Source: Chitinophagaceae bacterium (GTDB lineage Bacteria; Bacteroidota; Bacteroidia; Chitinophagales; Chitinophagaceae). From it: a DNA stretch of 64,000 nt. The notes beneath the pieces are model-generated. The model did no database searches. It worked only from the letters and a program-made list of their open reading frames with translations, and was not told where the DNA came from. Position numbers and translations under genes: made by a program. Shown piece after piece: positions 50,386-59,420 of this stretch (its first letter is position 1; the number at the start of each line of letters is the position of its first letter). The DNA lies in the NCBI GenBank assembly GCA_017307755.1, contig JAFKGQ010000007.1:372001-436000 (forward strand), in the 5' to 3' direction.

Positions 50386-52668
50386 ATGAAAATAATATAT
50401 AAAATAGCCAGGAACGAATTCCGTTACCTGTTTTATTCTCCCGTGGCATGGTTTGTAATGATCGTCTTTTTGATAGAGTGCGCGGTCTTCTACACCCAGC
50501 CCTTATACGATAAAGCCAATTGGCAGGATATACTGATAAAGAACAATCCGAAATTTAAGGGGCAAGGCGCCTTAACGTACAAGATCTTTATAGACGCAGG
50601 GGTATTCCAAAATGTCATTAGCAATTTATATTTGTTTGTCCCTGTGCTTACGATGGGGCTTATCAGCAGGGAAGTCAACAACGGCTCTTCCAAACTGCTG
50701 TATTCCTCGCCCGTCCGTCTCCGGCAGATCGTATTGGGAAAATACTTCGGTATCACCCTGTTCAATCTGCTGCTGGTGGCCATTCTCGGTATTTTTATGA
50801 CAGCCGCCTGTATCAACATCAAACATGTGGATTATGGATTACTGTTGTCGGCAGCCGTTGGGTTCTATCTGCTGGTGTGCGCCTACTCGGCCATCGGTCT
50901 TTTTATGTCCTCGCTCAGCACCTACCAGGTCGTGTCGGCCCTCAGCACATTTACGATCATTTTTGTGCTCAGCCGCATCGGAGGATTATGGCAACGGTAT
51001 GACTTTGTAAGGGACCTCACCTATTTCCTGTCCCTCCAGGACCGGGTGATAAAGATGCTGGGTGGGCTGATCGTCAGCAGAGATGTAATATACTTCATGG
51101 TGGTAGCCGCCCTGTTCGTCTCCTTTACCCTGATAAAATTAAGGGGAGGAAAAGAGAAGAAACCCTGGTATGTTCAGCCGGGGAGGTATATGACGGTAAT
51201 GGCCGCTGCCCTGCTGGTGGGATATATCACCTCCCGCCCGAAGTTGACAGGCTATCTCGACACAACGGCTATGCAATACAATACGGTCCCCAAAGAAATG
51301 CAAAAGATCATCAGCGACTTCGGCGACAGCACGTTGGAGGTTACCCTATACACCAACCTGCTGGGACAGGGTCTGGATCACGGGCTGCCCGAGGCGCGTA
51401 ATGCCGATTATATGGGGGTCATGTGGGACCCATATCTCCGATTCAAGCCGGGTATAGTCTTTAAATATGAATACTATTATGACATAGATACCCAGGCCCC
51501 GGGTAATATGTTCGATAAGATGTTTTCCGACAAAGCGCTTTCAAAAATAGCGCAGGAAAATGCCGACCGCATCGACGCAAGCCTGTCCATGTTCCGTTCG
51601 CCGGAAGAAATGCGCAGGATCATCGACCTCCAGCCTGAAGGCTGCCGGCTGGTGATGCAATTAAAGTACAGGGGTAGAACCACCTTTCTCCGGACCTATG
51701 ACGACCCTGTTTTCTGGCCCGATATTACCAATGTCGCCACCGCGTTCCGGCGGTTGCAGGACCCTCAAAAGATCCCCAGGATCTGCTTTGTCAGCGGCGA
51801 ACTGGAACGCAGCATCTACAAGACGGGAGGCAGAGAGTATTCCTTTCATACGGCTGCCAAAACGGGCCGGGGAGCGCTCGTCAACATTGGTTTCGACGTC
51901 GATACCATCAACCTGGCCACGCAGGATATCCCATCCGGTGTTACAGCGCTGGTGCTGGCTGATCCTAAAACAGATCTCAGTCCTGCCGTTCAGCACAAAT
52001 TGAAGAGCTATATAGATGCGGGCGGCAATATGATCATATCGGGTAAACCCGGCAAACAATATGTGCTCAATCCTCTGCTGAAACGTTTGGGTGTGCAATT
52101 GCTGGACGGACAGCTGGTGCAGCCATCCTATGACGAGACGCCCGATAAAGTGATCTCCTACGCTATTGTAAAAGAGGATACTGCCACGGTATTGATGCCG
52201 GGTGTGACCGGCATCGATTATAAAGAGGCGGGGCCGGCATTTACCGCAAAGCCATTATTGATGACCATACCGGGCAGCACCTGGCTGAAGGCAGGGCAGC
52301 TCCTGGTCGATTCCACGCTGCCTCCTTTCAATCCGGCAGCGGGTGACTACAAAGAAAGTTCTTTTTCCACCGCCCTTCAATTGACAAGACAAATAAACAA
52401 TAAAGAACAACGGATCATCCTCTGCGGGGATGCCGACTTTGCAAGCAATTTCCGTTTAGCACGCAATTTGTTCTTTATTACTCCGATGTATAGCTGGGTG
52501 GATTATGATGACTATCCCGGCCACATGACCTATATCGAGCCAAAAGACGGTTGGCTGCGTCTCGGCGCAGAGGGGGCAGACACCCAGAAGGTCGTTTTCA
52601 TATGGATAATCCCGGGATTGGTATTGCTTTCAGGCGTTATACTGCTGATAAGAAGAAAAAGAAAATAA
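50386..52668 (+). CDS. ABC-2 permease fused to a GldG-like auxiliary domain, copy 2
   Basis: 760 residues with the same order of parts as copy 1: six-segment permease (MKIIYKIARNEFRYLFYSPV; SREVNNGSSKLLYSSPVRLR), a seventh segment, the GldG-like periplasmic domain (ICFVSGELERSIYKTGGREY, ALVLADPKTDLSPAVQHKL) and a final membrane segment with a basic tail (IRRKRK). The short spacing (18 bp) and side-by-side similarity indicate tandem duplication followed by divergence. mutS-like copy 1 begins one base after its stop. Confidence 0.9.
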   Translation: MKIIYKIARNEFRYLFYSPVAWFVMIVFLIECAVFYTQPLYDKANWQDILIKNNPKFKGQGALTYKIFIDAGVFQNVISNLYLFVPVLTMGLISREVNNGSSKLLYSSPVRLRQIVLGKYFGITLFNLLLVAILGIFMTAACINIKHVDYGLLLSAAVGFYLLVCAYSAIGLFMSSLSTYQVVSALSTFTIIFVLSRIGGLWQRYDFVRDLTYFLSLQDRVIKMLGGLIVSRDVIYFMVVAALFVSFTLIKLRGGKEKKPWYVQPGRYMTVMAAALLVGYITSRPKLTGYLDTTAMQYNTVPKEMQKIISDFGDSTLEVTLYTNLLGQGLDHGLPEARNADYMGVMWDPYLRFKPGIVFKYEYYYDIDTQAPGNMFDKMFSDKALSKIAQENADRIDASLSMFRSPEEMRRIIDLQPEGCRLVMQLKYRGRTTFLRTYDDPVFWPDITNVATAFRRLQDPQKIPRICFVSGELERSIYKTGGREYSFHTAAKTGRGALVNIGFDVDTINLATQDIPSGVTALVLADPKTDLSPAVQHKLKSYIDAGGNMIISGKPGKQYVLNPLLKRLGVQLLDGQLVQPSYDETPDKVISYAIVKEDTATVLMPGVTGIDYKEAGPAFTAKPLLMTIPGSTWLKAGQLLVDSTLPPFNPAAGDYKESSFSTALQLTRQINNKEQRIILCGDADFASNFRLARNLFFITPMYSWVDYDDYPGHMTYIEPKDGWLRLGAEGADTQKVVFIWIIPGLVLLSGVILLIRRKRK

Positions 52669-52669
52669 A

Positions 52670-53968
52670 ATGTACTTAAGCACTGACGAACAGACGATCG
52701 AGGACCTGGGGATATTCGGCAGGACCAGCGGTGGCGGGGTCTATGACATCTATAACCGCGCCCACACCAGGGGAGGTGAATCGCTTTTGCAGGAAATGTT
52801 CCGCTCCCCTCTTTCCGACAAGGATGCCATCAATCAGCGCAGCAGCATTATCGAAAAATTTGCAGGCTTGAATACGCCCTTCCCCTTCAGCGCCTCGCTT
52901 TTTGACACGATAGAGAAATACCTGGCCAACGCGGATGAAATGGCAAAAAACAAAGGCGGTCAGACCTCGCTGGGTGAAAAAGAGATACAGCTGGGCGTCG
53001 GGGCAGTGATCGAGCTGATCCGGCTGATAAAGGAATTTGTTGAGAAGCCGGGGATAAAAAACATCAACGCATATGGTGCGGAGCGTACTGCGATCAGCAT
53101 CCTGCTGGCTGACCCGGTCTTTGAGCCCGTCCTCAAAGAACAGCCGAAGGGAAAGCTTTCCTATGGCGCCGTCACCGCGTACGACGGGTTGTTTAGGGTC
53201 AGGGAGAAGCGGAAGCTGGAAAAGTTGCTGGGTCATATCTATTACCTGGACGTATATATGTCGGTGGCGAAGACCGCCATGGAAAAGAAATTTGTTTTCC
53301 CCAGGGCATTGGACAAGGGGCTATGCGAGCTAAGACTGGAAGACGTTTATCACCCTTCCTTACAAAACCCTGTAAGGAATGACATCAGGATGGATGCCTC
53401 CCGGAATGTGATCTTTCTCACCGGGGCAAATATGGCGGGTAAATCCACCTTCCTCCGATCGATCAGCACAGCCCTCTATATAGCCCATATGGGTTTCCCT
53501 GTCGCCGCCGGATCGATGGAATTTTCCGTAATGGATGGTATCTTTACTACCATCAACCTTCCGGACAACCTGGGTATTGGGGCGAGCCATTTCTATGCCG
53601 AGGTGTTAAGGGTAAAAAAGATGGCAGTGGAATTGAGCACCGGAAAATCGCTGTTCATCCTTTTCGACGAACTGTTCCGCGGCACCAATGTAAAAGACGC
53701 CCATGAAGCTACGGTTGCCGTGACCAACGGTTTTGCCGCAAAAAGAAACAGCCTGTTCATCATCTCCTCGCACATCGTAGAGGCGGGGGATGCCCTTATC
53801 CAAAAAGACAATATAGGATTCCTTTTTCTTCCTACCCGTATGAACGGACATATACCCGAATACACATACAAACTGGAAGAAGGTATCACCGACGACAGGC
53901 ACGGTATGATCATTATCCGGAATGAAGGGATACTGGAAACTTTGAAAAATGGAAAAAAGTACCCATGA
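52670..53968 (+). CDS. Short MutS-like ATPase, copy 1 (no mismatch-recognition domain)
   Basis: A 432-residue MutS relative that starts at the position of MutS core domain III: TIEDLGIFGRTSGGGVYDIY, then RGGESLLQEMFRSPLSDKDA and INQRSSII. Domains I (with the Phe-x-Glu mismatch reader) and II are absent. The ATPase domain is complete: Walker A GANMAGKST (G252-T260), Walker B LFILFDELFRGTN (D333, E334) and the late His in ISSHIVEAGD. It overlaps copy 2 by 4 bp (ATGA), implying an equimolar pair. The role in an operon with SusCD and an ABC exporter is unknown; plain mismatch repair is unlikely. Confidence 0.9.
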   Translation: MYLSTDEQTIEDLGIFGRTSGGGVYDIYNRAHTRGGESLLQEMFRSPLSDKDAINQRSSIIEKFAGLNTPFPFSASLFDTIEKYLANADEMAKNKGGQTSLGEKEIQLGVGAVIELIRLIKEFVEKPGIKNINAYGAERTAISILLADPVFEPVLKEQPKGKLSYGAVTAYDGLFRVREKRKLEKLLGHIYYLDVYMSVAKTAMEKKFVFPRALDKGLCELRLEDVYHPSLQNPVRNDIRMDASRNVIFLTGANMAGKSTFLRSISTALYIAHMGFPVAAGSMEFSVMDGIFTTINLPDNLGIGASHFYAEVLRVKKMAVELSTGKSLFILFDELFRGTNVKDAHEATVAVTNGFAAKRNSLFIISSHIVEAGDALIQKDNIGFLFLPTRMNGHIPEYTYKLEEGITDDRHGMIIIRNEGILETLKNGKKYP

Positions 53969-55299
53969 GCTTTCATACAGACAAACAAACACTTGAAGAG
54001 CTGAATCTTCTAAACAAATTCCGGCAGGGATCGGTGTATCATCTATTCAGCCGGGTAAAGACCAGAGGGGGCGATCAGCTGATGGATGCCATGTTCCGCC
54101 AGCCGTTGACCGAAGCAGCCGCCATCAATGAGCGCAGCGATATTTTCCGGTTCTTCCAGCAGGCGGAACTCAGCTTCCCCTTCGATGTACCACAGGTCCA
54201 CCTGATGCGCGAGTATCTCGATAGCGGGGCCGGGAAAAGCGCTCCCCTGGTTTTTGCGGGTACAGTCATCAAAAAATGTCTCTCCGCCCTCACAAGGGAT
54301 GAACGATATAAAAAAATGGTACAAGGGCTGCAGGCTGTCATCGTAACGCTGCACCGCTGCTATGGGTTTATCCAGTCGGTGCTGGAGAACTCCCCGGCCG
54401 AGGTCCTGCCTATCCCCTATGCCAGGCGTCTGCTTACCATAAAAGAGATCCTGCTCGATAAAAGACTGGAAAAACTAAGAGGTACGGACATCTACCAGGC
54501 CTTACCCCTAAAGACCCTGGCATATTACGACCATTTGTTAAAGAACAGGCTGGTAAAGGAGATGGAAGATATTCTATCCTTTATCTATGCTCTCGACGTC
54601 AATATAGCCGTGAGCGAAGTGGCCCGCCAGAGAGGGTTCAGCTACGCAATGGCCTTGGCGCCGGAAGAAAATGTACTTTTGGCCAGGGGTCTTTATCACC
54701 CCTCCATCAGAGAGGCGGTCGGTAATACAATATCTTTCGATAAGAACAGCAATGTACTGTTCCTCACCGGGGCGAATATGGCGGGTAAATCCACGCTGAT
54801 GAAATCGGTGGGTATTGGGCTCTACCTGGCGCATATGGGGTTTCCAATAGCCGCGGAAAAAATGGAGTTTTCTGTCAGAGAAGGGCTTTATTCCTCCATC
54901 AATGTGGCGGATAATATCGGTCTTGGTTACAGCCATTTCTATGCAGAGGTAGTAAGGGTCAAACAGGCCGCGGAAGCAGCCGCCAGCGGAAAAAGACTGC
55001 TGTTGATGTTTGACGAGCTGTTCAAGGGTACAAATGTAAAAGATGCTTATGACGGTACTTTGGCCGTAACGGAAGGGTTCTCGGATTACAGGGGCTGCCT
55101 GTTTATCGTATCTACCCATATCATCGAAGTAGGAGACGCGCTGAGAGGACATGAGAATATCCAATTCGGATACATGCCTACGGTGATGGACGGCCCCCAT
55201 CCCCGGTACACCTACCGGCTGCAGGAAGGTATCACCGAAGACAGACAGGGAATGATGATCATCAGGAACGAAGGGATTTTGGAATTACTTAATTCCTGA
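53965..55299 (+). CDS. Short MutS-like ATPase, copy 2
   Basis: A 444-residue paralogue of the preceding protein with the same truncated layout: TLEELNLLNKFRQGSVYHLF and RGGDQLMDAMFRQPLTEAAA (domain III), Walker A GANMAGKST from G269, Walker B LLLMFDELFKGTN (D350, E351) and STHIIEVGDAL. The two copies differ most in the middle helical domain. As with eukaryotic MutS pairs, they may form a heterodimer. Last gene of the operon; a GC-rich hairpin without a T-run (55301-55331) follows. Confidence 0.9.
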   Translation: MSFHTDKQTLEELNLLNKFRQGSVYHLFSRVKTRGGDQLMDAMFRQPLTEAAAINERSDIFRFFQQAELSFPFDVPQVHLMREYLDSGAGKSAPLVFAGTVIKKCLSALTRDERYKKMVQGLQAVIVTLHRCYGFIQSVLENSPAEVLPIPYARRLLTIKEILLDKRLEKLRGTDIYQALPLKTLAYYDHLLKNRLVKEMEDILSFIYALDVNIAVSEVARQRGFSYAMALAPEENVLLARGLYHPSIREAVGNTISFDKNSNVLFLTGANMAGKSTLMKSVGIGLYLAHMGFPIAAEKMEFSVREGLYSSINVADNIGLGYSHFYAEVVRVKQAAEAAASGKRLLLMFDELFKGTNVKDAYDGTLAVTEGFSDYRGCLFIVSTHIIEVGDALRGHENIQFGYMPTVMDGPHPRYTYRLQEGITEDRQGMMIIRNEGILELLNS

Positions 55300-55300
55300 A

Positions 55301-55331
55301 TCAATGCCCCGCCATGGGACGGGGACATTGA
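55301..55331. terminator. Hairpin between convergent mutS-like and BACON genes
   Basis: TCAATGCCCCG (55301-55311) pairs with CGGGGACATTGA (55320-55331) apart from one bulge. No T-run on either side, so its role as a terminator is uncertain. Confidence 0.45.
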
Positions 55332-55345
55332 TCAATGGGGTGCTG

Positions 55346-56956
55346 TCACTGCAACCTTGTTATCCACCAGTCAGCATAAGTAGGACGGCCGTTGGCGGGG
55401 TTTCTGACGCCCGTCAAATCACCATCAATGCTATTAGTCCCTGTTGCAACTACATAGCCGCCGTCACCGGAGGACACAATGCCTCCTTTGTCTCCGGAAT
55501 TATAACCCATGCCGCCGTAGGTGTTTTGCCATAATACATTCCTGCTGTTATTCAATTCCCACACCCAGAGATCGCAACCAGCACCGATCGGGGTACTATA
55601 AGTATATCCGGCCAGCACATAACCTCCACCATCAGTAGCTACCAGTCCATAGGCCCAGTCATTTTTAGCAGTACCGTATGTTTTCGCCCATTGCTTTACC
55701 CCGTTCAAAGCCAGATTGATCACCCAGGCATCCGATCCACCTGCATTCGATTCCACATCTCCATCGACGCCGCTGACACCGCTGAATGTATACCCGGCAA
55801 CCGTATATCCGTCATTGGTGGCGACTATGGAGGTAGCCCCATCATAATCACTTCCACCGAATCTCTGTTGCCAGATGATGCCTCCCGATGCATCCAGCTT
55901 CAACACCCACACATCTGTCTTTCCTTTGTTAATACCCTGTACATTCCCGGTGGATGGATCACTATTTGTCCATCCCGCCACTACATAACCTCCGTCCGCC
56001 GTAGCAGTGATGGCGTTAGCCATGTCATTGGACGAGCCTCCATACGTCTTTGACCACTGTATCTTTCCATCGACGTCCAACTTTACTACCCAGGCATCGC
56101 CCCCGCCATAATTGGTTTTTATATCGCCGTTATTGCTATAAGTATACCCGGCTATAATATAGCCGTCAGAAGTGACCAAAACGCTGTTGCCCGCATCATT
56201 TAAAGAGCCTCCAAGTGTTTCCTTCCAAAGGAGATTTCCCTGGCGATCAAATCTTACCACCCAGCAGTCGGCGCCGCCATGGTTCGAGCTTACCATTATG
56301 TCATTGCTGGTGGTGGATCCGACAACAATACAGCCGCCGTCGCTGGTGGCTGCTACACCATACGCTATGTCATCCCCACTGCCCCCGAGATCACCCACAA
56401 GGATATTGTTCCCACCGGCATCAAACTTTGCTATGACCATATCCGAACCACCGTGATTGACAGGGATATCGCCACCATTGCCGGCGTCATAACCCGCCAC
56501 CCAATATCCACCATCACTGGTTCGGGCAATAGCATTTGCCCATCCTGATTTGGAGCCACCCAGCGCAGTTTGCCAGCCGGTCGAATATACCTGCCTGTTT
56601 ACGGTCAATATGACGGAGTCTGAAGCCCCGCCGGCAGCGCTAAAAGCTATATTGGATGTTTGAGATGAAGCTGTTACAGCCTTCGTCGTCAGTGTGACGG
56701 TCGTATTCCCGCTGGGGCCCTGCGTTGCGCTCACCTGCAGCCAGTTTGTATCTGACGGGGAGATCGATAATTTCCAGGGAACCTGGGAATGCACCGTGAC
56801 GGTGTCGGAAATCCCGGTCAGAGCGCTCATTCTTATGGTATCACGGCTTAGAGATATCCCGGCGGATGTGCCGGATGTACCGCTGCTTCCGTGTTTGCTG
56901 CAGGAAGCAAACATAAATAAAAATAGTATGCTTAATAGATAGAATTTATCTTTCAT
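55346..56956 (-). CDS. BACON-domain lipoprotein with propeller-like repeats
   Basis: A 536-residue surface lipoprotein (LLSILFLFMFASCSKHG). Residues about 35-120 form a BACON domain (VHSQVPWKLSISPSDTNWLQ). Then come about seven repeats of 50-55 residues with the core DGGYVVAGYT, a D-x-W-V-V-K-L-D strand and WxKTYGG, expected to fold as a beta-propeller. BACON domains are thought to bind carbohydrate or mucin. It is first in plus-strand order of three minus-strand genes for exported proteins. A role at the cell surface is inferred. Confidence 0.88.
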   Translation of the reverse strand: MKDKFYLLSILFLFMFASCSKHGSSGTSGTSAGISLSRDTIRMSALTGISDTVTVHSQVPWKLSISPSDTNWLQVSATQGPSGNTTVTLTTKAVTASSQTSNIAFSAAGGASDSVILTVNRQVYSTGWQTALGGSKSGWANAIARTSDGGYWVAGYDAGNGGDIPVNHGGSDMVIAKFDAGGNNILVGDLGGSGDDIAYGVAATSDGGCIVVGSTTSNDIMVSSNHGGADCWVVRFDRQGNLLWKETLGGSLNDAGNSVLVTSDGYIIAGYTYSNNGDIKTNYGGGDAWVVKLDVDGKIQWSKTYGGSSNDMANAITATADGGYVVAGWTNSDPSTGNVQGINKGKTDVWVLKLDASGGIIWQQRFGGSDYDGATSIVATNDGYTVAGYTFSGVSGVDGDVESNAGGSDAWVINLALNGVKQWAKTYGTAKNDWAYGLVATDGGGYVLAGYTYSTPIGAGCDLWVWELNNSRNVLWQNTYGGMGYNSGDKGGIVSSGDGGYVVATGTNSIDGDLTGVRNPANGRPTYADWWITRLQ

Positions 56957-56974
56957 GGGTGCTTATTTTTACAG

Positions 56975-57718
56975 TTAATTACAATTATAGCCGTAGTCGA
57001 TTATCTGGGTGAGGTAGGCCGAGATGGATACAAGAGAAACAATTTTCCCACCGGTATCAAATGTATAGGTGAAATTCACATTCGTAGCGCCCGACTGGAA
57101 AGTTTTGAGGAGATGTGCATTTTTTATATAATACGCACCATAGTTCAATATCTGGGAAACTTGAAAATAATCACCGGCTGCATAGGGTTTGTCTGTATAG
57201 TACGAATAACTACTCCCATCCGAAGAACCAGCAGCGTCTCCATTCGTAAATTGATACACGGTGATGGCAGGTGTGTTTCCATTACGCTGCGAAGTGATGC
57301 TTTGGATCTGGCCGTTTGCCGAATAGGAAAAAGTTTGCACATCCCGGTTGGTTCCGTCTGTAGACACACGGGATGTCATAAATCCGTTGCTGTTTAATAG
57401 TATTGAGTCGGTGGACTGTAATGCTCCGGAAGCTGTGGTCTTAACCACCACGAGGTTGTTGGTGTACGTAAAAGTTTTTAGCATTTTTCCACCACCCTGC
57501 TGTATGGCGGCAACCTGGCCATTATCGTTATAAGTGATGTAATAGGCTGCTGAGCTTTGGCCAAGCGCCGAATCCGCGATAGAGCTTATTTTACAATGGT
57601 TTTGCGAATTGGAAGAGCCCTTTTTACTGCAGGCGGCGGTCATTGTAATACAGCAGGTGAGCAATACCCATGCAATTGTTCTTCCGTATTCTTGCAGGGT
57701 ACGATTGTTTGATCTCAT
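56975..57718 (-). CDS. Lipoprotein with YD-like beta strands, 247 aa
   Basis: Lipoprotein signal AWVLLTCCITMTAACSKKG. The remainder consists of repeated beta hairpins: YYITYNDNGQVAAIQQGGGK, KTFTYTNNLVVVKTT, FSYSANGQIQSITSQRNGN and FTYDTGGKIVSLVS-like strands, similar to DUF4595/RHS-type YD repeats in Bacteroidota lipoproteins. Function unknown. The BACON gene starts 18 bp downstream, so the two are likely one transcript. Confidence 0.75.
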   Translation of the reverse strand: MRSNNRTLQEYGRTIAWVLLTCCITMTAACSKKGSSNSQNHCKISSIADSALGQSSAAYYITYNDNGQVAAIQQGGGKMLKTFTYTNNLVVVKTTASGALQSTDSILLNSNGFMTSRVSTDGTNRDVQTFSYSANGQIQSITSQRNGNTPAITVYQFTNGDAAGSSDGSSYSYYTDKPYAAGDYFQVSQILNYGAYYIKNAHLLKTFQSGATNVNFTYTFDTGGKIVSLVSISAYLTQIIDYGYNCN

Positions 57719-57757
57719 AATAGGTGATGTTTGTTGGTTTTAAAAGGTTATGGAAGT

Positions 57758-59170
57758 CTATTCCCTGATGATCTTTATGACTGGAATTGAAATGTGGCAG
57801 GATCTTAAGAAATACACCCCTTTGGGTAGCCGGGAAATATCCCATTCGCAGGTGTTACTGCCGGCGGCTAAATGAACTTCCCTGACTGATAGTGTCTTTC
57901 CGGACAGGTCGGTCAGCACGAACTGCCCTTCGCCGGCGGTAGTGGCGTTAATAGAGAGGACAAATTTATCCTTCGCGGGGTTCGGGTAGGTGCTGTAAGA
58001 AAAATCCGCGATGGTCCTGACTGATACGATCGGCGAATACCTGAAATTCCCATCGATGTCTACCTGCTTCAGCCGGTAGTAGGTATTTCCATCAAAAGGG
58101 TGCGGATCGGTATATTCATAATATTGCTGTACATCACTATTTCCATGGCTCTTGATGCTGGCCAGCCAGGTAAAAATATCCCCTTTCGGAGAACGCTCCA
58201 GTTCAAAATGATCGTTGTTAAATTCGTTGGCAGTGGCCCATTTCAATAGGGTCGTTCCGTTGTTAAGCGTGGCGTTGAAATATAATAGCTGCACAGGTAA
58301 GGGATTGTTGATATTGCTGGCAAGGGTCATTCTGCTGAATGTGGCAATAGTATTTTTAAGCACCCAGTCATTAGTATTATCGAGCTGATCCTGGCCCAGG
58401 TAGGACCAATGCGTGCCCCCATCTGAACTTTCCCATTGGGTCAGCTCAGGTTTATTCCTGCCTGCCAGCTCGTTGTCGAAATAATAAAATTTAAGATTGG
58501 CGCTGAGGGCGCTGTTATTGGTGGGTATGATATCAAAATACCGGTGGATACTCAATCCGCCACCGGAGCTGGTCTGCTGTACATGTCCTCTTTTGATAAG
58601 AGTGGAGCCCAGGTTGGCGGTGCTGGTTATTTCCACGCCGATGTTGCCGGGATTGACGGACACAGGTGCATTCAGCGTTACCGTCTTATTTACGGTGCCT
58701 CCTGTCGTCCCGGTGATCCTGGCATTGTTATTTTCTCCAAGGATCGCACCTGCGCCGCTGCCCAGGTCGACCGTATAATTATTCAATTGCAGGTTCCCGC
58801 TCTGCATCGTAAGATTGCCGTTGACTGCGATATTGCTGTTCAATAGGACATCATTCGAAGTTTTATTGACGGTTAAATGATAAAACACCATGGGTCCCCC
58901 CCCTCCTATGAATGAATTGCCGGTTGCAGCGGTCCCGCTGAACAGGACAGTGCTACCACCGGCTGAAAAAGTACCATTGTTGGTCAGTCCGCCATCCTGG
59001 ATGGTAAGGGTAGCGTTCCCCGTCAGTGCCAGGCTGGCGCCGGGGGTGATGGTGATCCCTTGTGAACGGGTGCAGAGGGGTAACAGCAAGAGTAGGGCAT
59101 ATTTTTTACTCACGGCCAAAATGTCTTTTTTAATGGTGTTCGTGAATGCTTCGCATTTCATATGCGGCAT
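57758..59170 (-). CDS. Exported protein with type IX secretion sorting domain
   Basis: 470 residues from the ATG at 59170. A GTG at 59113 (VSKKYALLLLLPLCTRSQG) gives a more standard signal peptide and may be the true start. A repetitive beta-rich region (TITPGASLALTGNATLTIQD) is followed by a fibronectin-like part (LLKWATANEFNNDHFELERS) and a C-terminal T9SS type A domain (TYPNPAKDKFVLSI, ISRLPKGVYFL). It is thus exported by the type IX system and either released or anchored. Substrate or partner unknown. Confidence 0.88.
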   Translation of the reverse strand: MPHMKCEAFTNTIKKDILAVSKKYALLLLLPLCTRSQGITITPGASLALTGNATLTIQDGGLTNNGTFSAGGSTVLFSGTAATGNSFIGGGGPMVFYHLTVNKTSNDVLLNSNIAVNGNLTMQSGNLQLNNYTVDLGSGAGAILGENNNARITGTTGGTVNKTVTLNAPVSVNPGNIGVEITSTANLGSTLIKRGHVQQTSSGGGLSIHRYFDIIPTNNSALSANLKFYYFDNELAGRNKPELTQWESSDGGTHWSYLGQDQLDNTNDWVLKNTIATFSRMTLASNINNPLPVQLLYFNATLNNGTTLLKWATANEFNNDHFELERSPKGDIFTWLASIKSHGNSDVQQYYEYTDPHPFDGNTYYRLKQVDIDGNFRYSPIVSVRTIADFSYSTYPNPAKDKFVLSINATTAGEGQFVLTDLSGKTLSVREVHLAAGSNTCEWDISRLPKGVYFLRSCHISIPVIKIIRE

Positions 59171-59420
59171 CCGGGTTTTCCGGTAAAAATATCTTGTATG
59201 ACACCGGGATAAGTGTCCGGTTATCAGCGGGGGCCATCTGATGGTAACCTGTCCTTCTGAAAGAGTAATTCACATAGCAAACAGATCGGGTCTGGCGGCC
59301 AATGGCAAATACTCAGTCATTTCCGCCTGATAATGGCGTTTTTACCCCTACGCGTAAGTGGCTGTCTTCGCATGATAAAAGTTTCTCATTTTGGCGGCTC
59401 AAAATCAGCAACCGTCGAAT

